A DNA stretch of 64,000 nt, taken from assembly GCA_036008685.1 (NCBI GenBank), contig DASYNF010000293.1:1-64000 (forward strand), written 5' to 3'. This DNA comes from Actinomadura_C sp036008685 (lineage in GTDB: Bacteria > Actinomycetota > Actinomycetes > Streptosporangiales > Streptosporangiaceae). Below are positions 40,571 through 49,554 of the stretch, piece by piece (position 1 is the first letter of the stretch; every line of letters begins with the position of its first letter). The notes beneath the pieces are model-generated. The model was not told where the DNA came from. It worked only from the letters and a program-made list of their open reading frames with translations, and did no database searches. The translations under genes and the position numbers were made by a program.

Positions 40571-41326
40571 TCAGCCGAGCAAAAGCTTGACGACGGCGGC
40601 GAGTCCGACCACGACGATGAATCCGCGCAGGACCACCGCCGGCAGGCGGCGTCCGTACGAGGAGCCCAGCAGGCCGCCGAGGGTGGAACCGACCGCGATG
40701 AGCACGGTGACGAGCCAGTCGACGTCGGCGACGGCGATGAACAGCACCGCGGCGGCCGCGTTGACCAGGCCGGAGAGCAGGTTCTTGGCACCGACGATCT
40801 GCTGCAGGTCGTCGTCGAAGAAGATGCCGAGCAGAGCGACCAGCACGACCCCCTGCGCCGCGCCGAAATAGCCACCGTAGACGCCGGCGCCGAAGACCCC
40901 GAGCCACAGCCACGGGCCGCCATGTGCGCGCGGCCTCTCCCGCCTCGTGGCCAGCCGGCCGTTGAGCCACGGCTGGGCGATGACGAGGACCAGGGCGGCC
41001 ACGATCAGGACCGGCACGATGAGCTGGAACGCGTCCCTGAGCAGGAACAGCAGCAACACGCCGCCGAGCAGGGACCCGAGCACGGACGCGGTGCCGAGAC
41101 GCAGCAGCCGGCCGCGCTGTCCACTGAGCTCGTGGCGGTAGCCGAAGGTCGCCGCGGCCGATCCCGGGACCAGGCCGATGTTGTTGGACACGTTCGCGAC
41201 CACGGGCGGATAGCCGAGCGCGACCACCATCGGGAAGGTGATCAGCGACCCCGAACCCACCACCGCGTTGATGCCTCCGGCGGCGACGCCGGCACCCAGG
41301 ACGGCGGCGGCCTCGAGGACGTTCAT
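40571..41326 (-). CDS. TSUP-family (TauE/SafE) membrane permease
   Basis: A 251-residue TSUP-type sulfite/sulfonate exporter-like membrane protein with about eight TM helices (typical VVGSGSLITFPMVVALGYPP and NVSNNIGLVPG segments, and GAKNLLSGLVNAAAAVLF). Transports an organic or inorganic sulfur anion in relatives; substrate here is unknown. ATG 41326 is the best start by family length; no clear ribosome site. It lies just after the LexA-regulated small gene, on the same strand. Confidence 0.85.
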   Translation of the reverse strand: MNVLEAAAVLGAGVAAGGINAVVGSGSLITFPMVVALGYPPVVANVSNNIGLVPGSAAATFGYRHELSGQRGRLLRLGTASVLGSLLGGVLLLFLLRDAFQLIVPVLIVAALVLVIAQPWLNGRLATRRERPRAHGGPWLWLGVFGAGVYGGYFGAAQGVVLVALLGIFFDDDLQQIVGAKNLLSGLVNAAAAVLFIAVADVDWLVTVLIAVGSTLGGLLGSSYGRRLPAVVLRGFIVVVGLAAVVKLLLG

Positions 41327-41427
41327 ATGCGGACTGTTCGGGAGGGTCGGCTGGTCACCCGCACGATCGTAGGCAAACCCCCGCACCACCTGGACCCCGG
41401 GGGCTCAGGTCGGCGGTCCCCCGCCGG

Positions 41428-42216
41428 TCACCGGACCGCGCGGGCGTACCAGCGGCCGTCCTGGCGCTCGACGGTCAAGGGCAGCCCGAAGCACTTCGAC
41501 AGGTGCTCTCCGGTGAACACCTCGTCGACCTTGCCCATGGCGATCACCGAGCCGCGCCGGACCAGCAGTGCGTGCGTGAAGCTCTCGGGCACCTCTTCGA
41601 CATGATGTGTGACCAGGACCATGGCCGGCGCGGCCGCGTCCTCGGCCAGGCGGCCGAGCCGGACGACCAGATCCTCCCGGCCTCCGAGGTCGAGTCCGGC
41701 GGCGGGCTCGTCGAGCAGCAGCAGCTCCGGATCGGGCATGAGCGCCCGCGCGATCAGCACGCGCTTGCGCTCTCCCTCCGAGAGGGTCGAGAACTTTCGC
41801 CGGATCAGGTTCGCGCAGCCCAGCGCGTCGAGGAGTTCGACGGCCCGGGTCAGGTCGGTGGAGTCGTACTCCTCCCGCCCTCGCCCCAGGATCGCGTAGG
41901 ACGCCGTCAGGACGAGGTCGATGACCTTTTCACTCGCGGGCACCTTCTCGGCCACGGCGGCGCTGGTGAAACCGATGCGCGGCCGCAGCTCGAACACGTC
42001 GGTCCGGCCCAGCCGCTCGCCGAGGACGGACACGGTCCCCTCGCTCGGATGCAGCATGGTCGCGGCGACCTGAAGGAGCGTGGTCTTGCCCGCTCCGTTG
42101 GGCCCTATGATGACCCACCGCTCGTCCTCCTCGACCGTCCAGTCGACATCGCGGAGCAATCGCGCCCCGTCCCGTCTGACCCCGACGCCGCGAAGTCGCA
42201 GTACCTCTCCGGCCAT
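41428..42216 (-). CDS. Solitary ABC transporter ATP-binding protein
   Basis: A 262-residue ABC ATPase. Walker A is GPNGAGKTT near 42, signature LSEGERKRV near 145, Walker B LLLLDEPAAGLD near 165, and the switch His is in VLVTHHVEEV near 200. No permease gene is present, so the partner is encoded elsewhere or it has a non-transport role. ATG 42216 with GGAAGG upstream; a much longer upstream frame is not credible. The divergent gene next door has a conserved pairing in some actinobacteria, to my memory. Confidence 0.85.
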   Translation of the reverse strand: MAGEVLRLRGVGVRRDGARLLRDVDWTVEEDERWVIIGPNGAGKTTLLQVAATMLHPSEGTVSVLGERLGRTDVFELRPRIGFTSAAVAEKVPASEKVIDLVLTASYAILGRGREEYDSTDLTRAVELLDALGCANLIRRKFSTLSEGERKRVLIARALMPDPELLLLDEPAAGLDLGGREDLVVRLGRLAEDAAAPAMVLVTHHVEEVPESFTHALLVRRGSVIAMGKVDEVFTGEHLSKCFGLPLTVERQDGRWYARAVR

Positions 42217-42274
42217 GGCGTCCTTCCCCAGGAATCCCATCTCCGGGGACGAACTTATGCCATCTGGAGCACTT

Positions 42275-43060
42275 ATGGTGGTCGGCATGCACGTCGCACA
42301 AGCCTCTTCGGCCCTCGTCGCCTGGGGCAACGCCTGGTTGACCGGCCATGTCGGGCTGGACGAGGCGGTCGATGCCATCGAACGGGCGAACGAGCGGCAT
42401 GTGATCACGGGAGTGCCCGGCGAGACCTGTGAGGTGACCCTCCGGCGCGGGCTCGGGGCCCTGCGGGTGGCGGGGATGACGGCGCTCAAGCTGGCGCTGC
42501 CCGTACCCGGCGATCTGCTGGGGCTGACCGGCCCGCCGGAGCTCAACGCCGCCGCGCTGGAGGTCGGCGAAGCGGTGGTGGTCGCACTGCCGGAGGGGCC
42601 GGTCGGGCTGGTGCCCGGCGAAGACCGCCGCGGCTCGTCCTACGTGGGAGTGCGCTGGAACGTTCTCAACGCGCGGCCGGGCGTCCCGGACGTCCCCTCG
42701 CTGCCCGAGGCCGACCACCAGCTCACCCTGGCCCTACGGGACGCCACGGAGGCGCTCGCGGCGGTCGAGGACGTGTCGGACTGGCGGCCCGAGATGGCCG
42801 AGGCGCTGTCGGTGGTGAGAGAGTCCAACCAGGGCGAGCCGGCCGGCGGGCTGGCCCCCGGCTATCCCGCCCGGGCCCACCGGGTGGCCGCGCTGGCCGG
42901 ACGGCTCACGGTCGTGGTGGAGCTGGCCCGCAAGGTGGAGAGCGAGGGACTCACCGCCGAGCAGATGCGCCTCCGCTCCGAGGCCCTGCGGCTCCTGGAC
43001 CGCGCCGTACGGCGCGCCCGTGTCGCCGCGCACAACAGCGCCTTCGACCCGGTCCCCTGA
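42275..43060 (+). CDS. Conserved actinobacterial protein, unknown function
   Basis: A 261-residue protein without a domain I recognise. It begins QASSALVAWGNAWLTGHVGLDEAV, has a middle section with YVGVRWNVLNARPGVPD, a helical part (HQLTLALRDATEALAAVEDV) and an Arg-rich C-terminal helix (LRLLDRAVRRARVAAHN). It appears cytoplasmic. GGAGC upstream supports ATG 42275; an ATG four codons later is the alternative. It is divergent from the ABC ATPase, suggesting a shared regulator region. Confidence 0.65.
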   Translation: MVVGMHVAQASSALVAWGNAWLTGHVGLDEAVDAIERANERHVITGVPGETCEVTLRRGLGALRVAGMTALKLALPVPGDLLGLTGPPELNAAALEVGEAVVVALPEGPVGLVPGEDRRGSSYVGVRWNVLNARPGVPDVPSLPEADHQLTLALRDATEALAAVEDVSDWRPEMAEALSVVRESNQGEPAGGLAPGYPARAHRVAALAGRLTVVVELARKVESEGLTAEQMRLRSEALRLLDRAVRRARVAAHNSAFDPVP

Positions 43061-43090
43061 CCGGCCTCCCGGAGAGTTACGGTCGGAGCC

Positions 43091-43420
43091 GTGAGCGGTC
43101 ACTGCGCGACCTGTGACGACCGGAGCGCGGCACTGCGGTCCGTGAGCGCGGCCGTGCTGCGCGTGGCCCAGGAGGCGCTCCACAACGCGGTGCGACACGC
43201 CCGGGCGACGGTGATCCGGGTACGGCTCTGGACGTCCGATGCGGACGTGATCCTCGAGCTGTCCGATGACGGCCGCGGCTTCGACGTCGCGGCCGGGGGG
43301 CGGCACGCCGGGATGGGCCTGGCGTCCATGCGGGACCGTGCGGCGTCCGCGGGAGGCCGCCTGACCATAGGCTCGAAGCCCCGTCGGGGCACGCGCGTAC
43401 GGCTGGAGGTGCCGCGTTGA
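43091..43420 (+). pseudogene. C-terminal remnant of a NarL-type sensor kinase
   Basis: A 109-residue HATPase_c-only protein: N-box LRVAQEALHNAVRHARA and G1 LSDDGRGFDV, then GMGLASMRDRAASAGG. The sensor, TM helices and dimerisation/phospho-His domain are missing, so it cannot autophosphorylate. It could be either a 5'-truncated kinase gene or an intentional short ATPase; the first seems more likely because the response regulator that follows (overlapping by four bases) is of the partner type. GTG start. Confidence 0.7.
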
Positions 43421-44043
43421 TCAGGGTGTTGATCGCCGACGATCACCCGGTCGTACGGCAGGGTCTCCGGACCTTCCTCGGCGTGCACGAGGACATCGAG
43501 GTCGTCGGCGAGGCGCCGGACGGGGCCGAGGCGGTGGCGCGGGCCGAGGCCCTCCAGCCGGATGGGGTGCTGCTGGACCTGAAGATGCCCGGCTCCGGGG
43601 GACAGGCCGCCCTGACCGCCCCGCGCGGGGTGACGGCGCGCGTCATCGTGCTGACGAGCATGACCGATCGCGGCCATGTGCTCCCCGCGGTGCGGGCGGG
43701 CGTCGCCGGCTTCCTGTATAAGGACATCGACCCGCAGGCCCTCGTGCGGGCCATCCGCGGTGCACGATGGACATGTATTGTTCGCGCCCGAGGCGGCCCA
43801 GGCCGTGCTCGGCGCGGAGACCCCGGCTGGGACGACCGGGCACCGGCCGCGCTCACCGACCGTGAGCGTGAGGTCTTCGCCCAGATCGCGCTCGGCCGCT
43901 CCAACCGAGAGATCGCCCGCGTCCTCGTTGTCTCGGAGAAGACGATCAAAAGTCATGTTTCGAATATCCTGATGAAGCTCGGTCTCGGCGACCGTACCCA
44001 GGCTGCGTTGCACGCCGTCCGGCACGGCATCGTCGAGGACTAG
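43417..44043 (+). CDS. LuxR/NarL-type response regulator with shifted linker
   Basis: A 208-residue response regulator. Receiver domain: DDHPVV (acidic pair), phospho-Asp in VLLDLKMPG at ~54, LTSM and the K in FLYKD. LuxR-type HTH at ~150-200 (LTDREREVFAQIALGRSNRE, then VSEKTIKSHVSNILMKLGL). The linker (residues ~112-141, ARWTCIVRARGGPGRARRGD) is not like the family. One frame over, from ~43759 to ~43820, the DNA reads AVHDGHVLFAPEAAQAVLGA, the usual linker. Two compensating indels thus flank this linker, keeping both domains in frame. Confidence 0.85.
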   Translation: MIRVLIADDHPVVRQGLRTFLGVHEDIEVVGEAPDGAEAVARAEALQPDGVLLDLKMPGSGGQAALTAPRGVTARVIVLTSMTDRGHVLPAVRAGVAGFLYKDIDPQALVRAIRGARWTCIVRARGGPGRARRGDPGWDDRAPAALTDREREVFAQIALGRSNREIARVLVVSEKTIKSHVSNILMKLGLGDRTQAALHAVRHGIVED

Positions 44044-44078
44044 CGAACTCTACTCACGAGGTCGACATCGATAACGGT

Positions 44079-44831
44079 ATGAACGTCGCAATCAGATACG
44101 CCGCAGGCTCGGACGTCGGCGTGAGCCGGCAGAACAACGAGGACTCCGCCTACGCGGGTCCGTGGCTGCTCGCGGTCGCCGACGGCATGGGCGGTTATGC
44201 CGGTGGCGAGGTCGCGAGCTCGACGGTCATCCGGTCACTGCGTGACATCGACGCGGAAGTGCCACCCGAGCGCCTCGTGGACACGCTGGGCGAGGCGGTG
44301 AGCCGGGCCCACGAGAAACTGCGCGAGGCGATCGCCGACCATCCCGAGCTCGACCGGATGGGGACGACCCTGACCGCCATGCTCCGGTCCGGACAGCACA
44401 TGGCACTGGCCCACATCGGTGACTCTCGCGGCTATCTGCTCCGCGGGGGCGAGCTCTTCCAGATCACCGAGGACCACACGCTGGACCAGTTGCTCGAGGA
44501 CGGCAGCGGATCCTCGCGCCTGTCCCATGTGCTGTTCCGCGTCCTCGACGGCCGCAGCGAGGGCGAGCCGGACATGACGGCCCGCGAGGCCCGGCCCGGC
44601 GACCGCTACCTCCTCTGCTCCGACGGCCTGACCGGGGTGGTCGGCCCCAAGGAGCTCTATGAGGTGCTGACCTCTGTCGACGACCCCGACGAGGCGGTAC
44701 GGCGGCTCATCGAGTCCGCCAACCAGGGCGGCGGCCCGGACAACATCACCTGCGTGGTCGCCGATGTCGTCGAGGGGCCGGTGGAGCCCCGTGAGCCGGT
44801 GATCGCCGGAGCGGCCGCCAACCAACGCTGA
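44079..44831 (+). CDS. PP2C-family Ser/Thr phosphatase
   Basis: A 250-residue PP2C (PPM) phosphatase. The metal-binding motifs are in order: RQNNEDSAY, ADGMGGYAGG, GTTLTAM, HIGDSRGYLLR, LCSDGLTGVV and GGPDNITCVVAD. It lacks the C-terminal TM and tail of PstP, so it is a soluble cytoplasmic form. It would reverse Ser/Thr kinase signalling, but the kinase at 15494-16900 is far away. ATG 44079. Confidence 0.9.
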   Translation: MNVAIRYAAGSDVGVSRQNNEDSAYAGPWLLAVADGMGGYAGGEVASSTVIRSLRDIDAEVPPERLVDTLGEAVSRAHEKLREAIADHPELDRMGTTLTAMLRSGQHMALAHIGDSRGYLLRGGELFQITEDHTLDQLLEDGSGSSRLSHVLFRVLDGRSEGEPDMTAREARPGDRYLLCSDGLTGVVGPKELYEVLTSVDDPDEAVRRLIESANQGGGPDNITCVVADVVEGPVEPREPVIAGAAANQR

Positions 44832-45051
44832 CCGTACGGCCGGACACGACCCCAGGTGGGTGCCGGCCGGGGCCGGTCATCGGAGGCGATCGGCTCTGGA
44901 CCGGCCTGAGGCGCCGGCACGCGCCGCCTGGCCCCACGGCGGCGGCCCACCGGGGCGTAGGACTTTGTACCGGCGGGATCCCGGCCCGATGGCCGATGGC
45001 CCGTGGCCGGGACCTTCCCTAGCGTCGAAGCATGAACGACAGGCTTCTACG

Positions 45052-46428
45052 ATGACGGCCACCATGGTCGAAACGGCTTCTCCCCTCGAAAAACCCCCCT
45101 CGATCCTGTCCGGCCGTTACCGCGTCCCGACCGTCGGCATCGTCCTCGTCGTCACCCTGCTGGCCTTCGAGGCGATGGCGGTCGGCACGGTCATGCCGGT
45201 CACGGCCCGGGAGCTGCACGGGCTCTCGCTCTATGCCTGGAGCTTCAGCGCCTTCCTGATCGCGAGCCTGCTGGCCAACGTGGTCGCCGGCGGCTGGTCG
45301 GACAGGGTCGGCCCGGGAAAGCCCCTGATGACGGGCCTCGCGGCCTTCGTCGGCGGTCTGCTCATCGCGGGCGTGGCACCCCAGATGTGGGTCTTCGTGG
45401 CCGGGCGCGCGGTCCAAGGGCTCGGCGCCGGCGCCGCGGGCGTGGCCATCTATGTCGTGGTCGCACGCGTCTATCCCGAGGCGCTGCGGCCCCGTGTCTT
45501 CGCCGCGCTGTCCGCCGCCTGGGTGGTGCCGTCCCTGGTCGGCCCGGCGGTGGCCGGATTCGTCGCCGAGCACCTGCACTGGCGGGCCGTCTTCCTCGGG
45601 CTGATCCCCCTGGTCGTCCCGACCATGATGATGTTGCTCCCTTCGCTCCGGGACTCCGGCGGCGACACCGCGCGGACGCCACGGCGCGGACGCGTCCGCG
45701 CCGCCATCGCCCTGGCCGCCGGGGCGGGCGCGCTGTTGTTCGCCATCGAGCACGTCCGGTGGCCGGTCCTGCCCGTGGCGGTGGCCGGCGTCGCGGGACT
45801 GGCCTTCGGGCTGCCCCGCCTGCTGCCACCCGGATCCCTGGTGCTGAGGCGCGGCCTGCCGACGGTGATCTCGACCCGCGGGCTGTTGGCCGGGGCCTTC
45901 TTCGGCACGGAGATCTTCATCCCGCTCGCCCTCACCTCCCTGCACGGCTTCACGCCGACCGAGGCGGGCGTCACCCTGACGCTCGGGGCCATCGGCTGGT
46001 CCACCGGTTCGTGGTACCAGGGCCGGACCGCCCGCCCACACCACACCCTCGTCGCCCTCGGCTCCGTGCTCATCACCGTGGGAATCGCCGGCATCGCGGT
46101 CGGCGTCCCGGTGAACGGCTGGCTCGCCGTCCCGGCCTGGATGGTGGCCGGCGCCGGGATGGGACTGGCCTACAGCAGCCTGAGCGTGCTGACGCTCAAC
46201 CTCTCGGCCCCCGCCGACCAGGGCGCCAACTCCGCCGCGCTGCAGATCAGCGACACGCTGGGCGCGGCGCTGGTGATCGGCGTCGCGGGCGCGCTGGTCA
46301 CAGGGTTCGGCACCGCTCGCCTGGGGCTCGGGCTGGCCGTGGCGGGGGCGCTCACGACCGTGATCGCGGTCTTCGCCGTGTTGACGGCCCTGCGGGTCTC
46401 GGAAGGCCGGCGGGAACCGCCCGCTTGA
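45052..46428 (+). CDS. MFS drug-type exporter
   Basis: A 458-residue MFS membrane protein with about 12-14 TM helices. Helix 1-2 is VGTVMPVTARELHGLSLYAW; the MFS A-motif is AGGWSDRVGPGKPL. It belongs to the multidrug/antibiotic exporter type. ATG 45052 or the ATG four codons later are possible starts; AGG is nine bases upstream. Substrate is unknown and no TetR/MarR gene is adjacent. Confidence 0.85.
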   Translation: MTATMVETASPLEKPPSILSGRYRVPTVGIVLVVTLLAFEAMAVGTVMPVTARELHGLSLYAWSFSAFLIASLLANVVAGGWSDRVGPGKPLMTGLAAFVGGLLIAGVAPQMWVFVAGRAVQGLGAGAAGVAIYVVVARVYPEALRPRVFAALSAAWVVPSLVGPAVAGFVAEHLHWRAVFLGLIPLVVPTMMMLLPSLRDSGGDTARTPRRGRVRAAIALAAGAGALLFAIEHVRWPVLPVAVAGVAGLAFGLPRLLPPGSLVLRRGLPTVISTRGLLAGAFFGTEIFIPLALTSLHGFTPTEAGVTLTLGAIGWSTGSWYQGRTARPHHTLVALGSVLITVGIAGIAVGVPVNGWLAVPAWMVAGAGMGLAYSSLSVLTLNLSAPADQGANSAALQISDTLGAALVIGVAGALVTGFGTARLGLGLAVAGALTTVIAVFAVLTALRVSEGRREPPA

Positions 46429-46563
46429 GGCCCGGGGAGGCCGCGGCGCTCCGGGGACACGGCCTGCCACGGGCGTGCCGGGCGCGACCGGCCGCCAGGC
46501 CCCTGTCCGGATAGTGGACCCCAGACGCGACGGTGACCAGGGCCCAGTAGTTTGGTGAGCAGT

Positions 46564-47760
46564 ATGGATGGCTCTCAGCGCACGCTGCTCATCACGCTCA
46601 CCGGCCGCGATCGCCCCGGAGTGACATCACGGCTCTTCGCCACGCTGGCCAGATTTCCCGTCACCGTGGCCGACCTCGAGCAGGTCGTGATCCGCGGGAG
46701 GCTCATCCTCGGGGTGCTGATCTCGTACGGCTCGAGCGCCGATGTCGGACAGGTCTGGACCGCCGCCGAAAAGATCGCCGCGGACCTCGACATGGAGATC
46801 GAGCTTTCCGCCGGACGCGACAGGAGCTCCCCGAAGCACCGCGGCCGGCTGCACGTCACCGTGCTCGGGAGCCCGCTCCGGCCGGCCGCCATGGCGGGCA
46901 TCGCCGGCCGCATCGCCGCCAACGGTGCCAACATCGACCGGATCGAGCGGCTCGCGGACTATCCCGTGACCTGCATCGAGCTGGAGGTCTCCGGCGCCGA
47001 CCCGGAGGGCCTGCGCGCCGGCCTCGCGGCCGAGGCGGCCGAGCAGCAGGTGGACGTCGCCGTGCAGCGTGCGGGACTGCACCGCAAGGCCAAGCGGCTG
47101 ATCGTGATGGACGTCGACTCCACCCTCATCCAGGGTGAGGTCATCGAACTGCTCGCCGAGCAGGCTGGGCAGATCGGCAAGGTCGCCGAGATCACCGAGG
47201 CGGCCATGCGGGGCGACCTCGACTTCGAGGGTTCGCTGCGGGAGCGGGTCTCGCTGCTCGCGGGCCTCGATGTAGCCGCGATCGACCACGTACGGAGTCG
47301 CATCGAGCTCGCGGCCGGGGCCCGCACGCTCGTGCGCACACTCAAGCGGCTCGACTACAAGTTCGCGATCGTCAGCGGCGGGTTCACCCAGGTGACCGAC
47401 GCGCTGGCCGCCGAGCTCGGGATCGACTACTCCGCCGCCAACACGCTCGAGGTCTCCGGCGGCCGGCTCACCGGGCGGCTGGTCGGCCCGATCATCGACC
47501 GGCCGGGCAAGGCCGCGGCCCTGACGCGGTTCGCAGCGGACGCCGGCGTGCCCATCAGCCAGACCGTGGCCATCGGCGACGGGGCCAACGACCTGGACAT
47601 GATCCAGGCCGCCGGGCTGGGCGTCGCCTACAACGCCAAGCCCGTCGTACGGCAGGCCGCGGACACGGCCGTCAGCGTGCCCTATCTCGACGCCATCCTC
47701 TTTCTCCTCGGGATCTCCCGCGAAGAGATCGAGGCGGCCGACGCCGAGGACTCTGTTTGA
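46564..47760 (+). CDS. serB: Phosphoserine phosphatase SerB with two ACT domains
   Basis: A 398-residue SerB that removes phosphate from O-phosphoserine, the last step of serine synthesis. Two ACT domains (~4-80 and ~90-165) precede the HAD catalytic domain with nucleophile Asp in MDVDSTLIQ, SGGFTQVTD and VAIGDGANDLDMI. Length and the paired ACT arrangement match the mycobacterial SerB type, whose ACT domains bind serine. ATG 46564 chosen (GGTGAG upstream); GTG or TTG a few codons earlier is possible. Confidence 0.95.
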   Translation: MDGSQRTLLITLTGRDRPGVTSRLFATLARFPVTVADLEQVVIRGRLILGVLISYGSSADVGQVWTAAEKIAADLDMEIELSAGRDRSSPKHRGRLHVTVLGSPLRPAAMAGIAGRIAANGANIDRIERLADYPVTCIELEVSGADPEGLRAGLAAEAAEQQVDVAVQRAGLHRKAKRLIVMDVDSTLIQGEVIELLAEQAGQIGKVAEITEAAMRGDLDFEGSLRERVSLLAGLDVAAIDHVRSRIELAAGARTLVRTLKRLDYKFAIVSGGFTQVTDALAAELGIDYSAANTLEVSGGRLTGRLVGPIIDRPGKAAALTRFAADAGVPISQTVAIGDGANDLDMIQAAGLGVAYNAKPVVRQAADTAVSVPYLDAILFLLGISREEIEAADAEDSV

Positions 47761-47830
47761 TGGCCGCGCCTCCGGCGCGGCGGCTCGGGACTGTGTTGAT
47801 GGCCGCGCCTCCGGCTCGGCGGCTCGGGAC
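47758..47830. repeat. Two 34-bp direct repeats starting at the serB stop
   Basis: 47758-47791 and 47797-47830 are 34-base copies that differ at one position, with TGATGGCCGCGCCTCCGGC starting each. Related GGCCGCGC segments recur at 47882. The first copy supplies the serB stop codon. Confidence 0.75.
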
Positions 47831-48192
47831 GCCTCCAGGCGGCGGCTTCTCTCGTCACTCCGGTCGCTCGTTCCTGCTCATGGCCGCGCTCCGCGCGGCA
47901 CCTCGTGAGCCTTCGAGGCGCCGTCTTCCCTCGTCACTTTGGTCGCAAGCTCCCGCCGCTCCTCAGTCCAGCCGACGCCGCATCTCTCCCGGCCCTTTCG
48001 CACGGTGACCGTCTCCCTGGCGTGACCTTGGAGGTCCGGTGCGGCCGCGCCGGTCCATCCGTACACCGCCGGCACCCGGTACCCGTACACCGCCGGCGAG
48101 CGTCACGCGGGGCCGTCCACCGGGGGTCATGAGGTTTCGTCCCACAGCCGGGTTGCCGCCAGGTTTCCACGAGGTTTCCGCTCGTTGTCCGA
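47831..48192. other. Gene-free repeat-rich spacer
   Basis: About 360 bases without a convincing gene. TCTCGTCACT and CCTCGTCACT (~47851 and ~47929) and CCGTACACCGCCGGC repeats (twice, near 48058-48095) occur. The composition looks like dispersed intergenic repeats. Confidence 0.4.
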
Positions 48193-48272
48193 TTGTTATC
48201 CCGCGCAACAAATAAGGCGGCCATTCCCTCTAGCGCTACGCCCGAATTCCGACATACGTTGCCGGACACAAC
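48193..48272 (+). promoter_or_regulatory. Two GTT-N9-AAC operator candidates upstream of the sugar operon
   Basis: TTGTT-N9-AACAA (48193-48211) and GTT-N9-AAC (48258-48272) share the GTT-N9-AAC pattern, with centres 63 bases apart. They may bind the ROK regulator at 51622 or another repressor. Pattern only. Confidence 0.4.
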
Positions 48273-48377
48273 ATTCGGACCAATGGCGTGCCGTGACCCG
48301 GACCGTCATCCAGCGCGCTGGTACAACCCACTCCCATGCCGCGTCGACGCGCGGCACGCACCGAAAGGACCCTGCAA

Positions 48378-49484
48378 ATGCGCAAGGGGATCCTCAGCAC
48401 GGCCGCCGTGTCCGCGGCGATGCTGGTCAGTCTCGCCGCCTGCGGCGGCAACAGCGACGACACGTCGGCGGGAGCCGGCCCGGCCAAGGCCAAGGCCAAG
48501 GGGAAGGTCGGGGTCATCCTGCCGGACAGCAAGTCCTCCCCCCGCTGGGAGACGGCGGATCGCAAGTATCTCGGCGAGGCGTTCAAGGCCGCGGGCATCG
48601 CCTACGACATCCAGAACGCGCAGAACAACAAGACCACGTTCCAGACGATCGCCGACCAGATGATCACGAATGGCGCCACCGTGCTCATGATCGTGAACCT
48701 GGACAGCGGGACCGGCAAGGCCGTGCTCGACAAGGCCAAGTCCCAGGGTGTCGCCACCATCGACTACGACCGGCCGACACTGGGCGGCAGCGCCCAGTAC
48801 TACGTGAGCTTCGACAACACGGTCGTCGGCAAGCTCCAGGGTGAAGGGCTCGTCAAGTGCCTGGCGGACAAGAAGGTCACCAAGCCGACCGTCGCCGAGC
48901 TCAACGGGTCACCGACCGACGACAATGCAAGGCTGTTCAAGAGCGGCTACGACTCGGTGCTGAAGCCCAAGTACGACTCCAAGGAGTTCGTCAAGGGCCC
49001 CGACCAGTCCGTTCCCGACTGGGATCCCGCCCAGGCGAACACCATCTTCGAGCAGATGCTCACCAGCAATAACAAGATCGCCGGTGTGCTCGCCGCCAAC
49101 GACGACCTCGGCAACGCGGCCATCTCGGTGCTGAAGAAGAACAAGCTCAACGGCAAGGTTCCGGTCACCGGCCAGGACGCGAGCGTGCCGGGCCTGCAGA
49201 ACATCCTCGCCGGCGACCAGTGCATGACCGTCTACAAGGCGATCAAGCAGGAGGCGGACGCCGCCGCCAAGCTCGCGGTCGGGCTGGCGAACGGCCAGAA
49301 GGGCGAGGCCAACGGCACCGTGCACGACCCGGAGGGCAACCGCGACGTGCCGTCGGTGCTTCTCCAGCCCAAATCCATCTTCAAGGACACCGTCAAGGAC
49401 GTCGTGGCGGACGGCTACGTCACGAAGGACCAGCTGTGCAAGGGCGAGTTCGCCGCCAAGTGCACCGAGGCCGGAATCAAGTAA
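48378..49484 (+). CDS. Sugar ABC transporter substrate-binding lipoprotein (XylF-like)
   Basis: A 368-residue lipoprotein. Lipobox LAACG (signal peptide residues 1-22). The rest is a type I periplasmic-binding-protein-fold sugar binder: KVGVILPDSKSSPRWETADR, NNKTTFQTIADQMI, VLMIVNLDSGTG, VATIDYDRPTLGGSAQYYVS and FDNTVVGKLQGEGLVKCL. It resembles XylF/ribose-type binders. ATG 48378 with AAAGGA upstream. It heads the sugar operon; a 14-bp hairpin follows it at 49491-49530. Confidence 0.9.
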   Translation: MRKGILSTAAVSAAMLVSLAACGGNSDDTSAGAGPAKAKAKGKVGVILPDSKSSPRWETADRKYLGEAFKAAGIAYDIQNAQNNKTTFQTIADQMITNGATVLMIVNLDSGTGKAVLDKAKSQGVATIDYDRPTLGGSAQYYVSFDNTVVGKLQGEGLVKCLADKKVTKPTVAELNGSPTDDNARLFKSGYDSVLKPKYDSKEFVKGPDQSVPDWDPAQANTIFEQMLTSNNKIAGVLAANDDLGNAAISVLKKNKLNGKVPVTGQDASVPGLQNILAGDQCMTVYKAIKQEADAAAKLAVGLANGQKGEANGTVHDPEGNRDVPSVLLQPKSIFKDTVKDVVADGYVTKDQLCKGEFAAKCTEAGIK

Positions 49485-49490
49485 CGCACC

Positions 49491-49530
49491 GGCCGCGTGT
49501 TCCCGTCGCCACCCGAGGGAACACGCGGCC
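49491..49530. terminator. Intercistronic hairpin after the binding-protein gene
   Basis: A perfect 14-bp stem (49491-49504 and 49517-49530) with a 12-base loop lies between the binding-protein and ATPase genes. Without U-tract it is more likely an mRNA-stabilising or attenuating structure, letting the binder be made in excess. Confidence 0.65.
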
Positions 49531-49554
49531 GCCGGCGGTAAGGAGCCACTCAGC

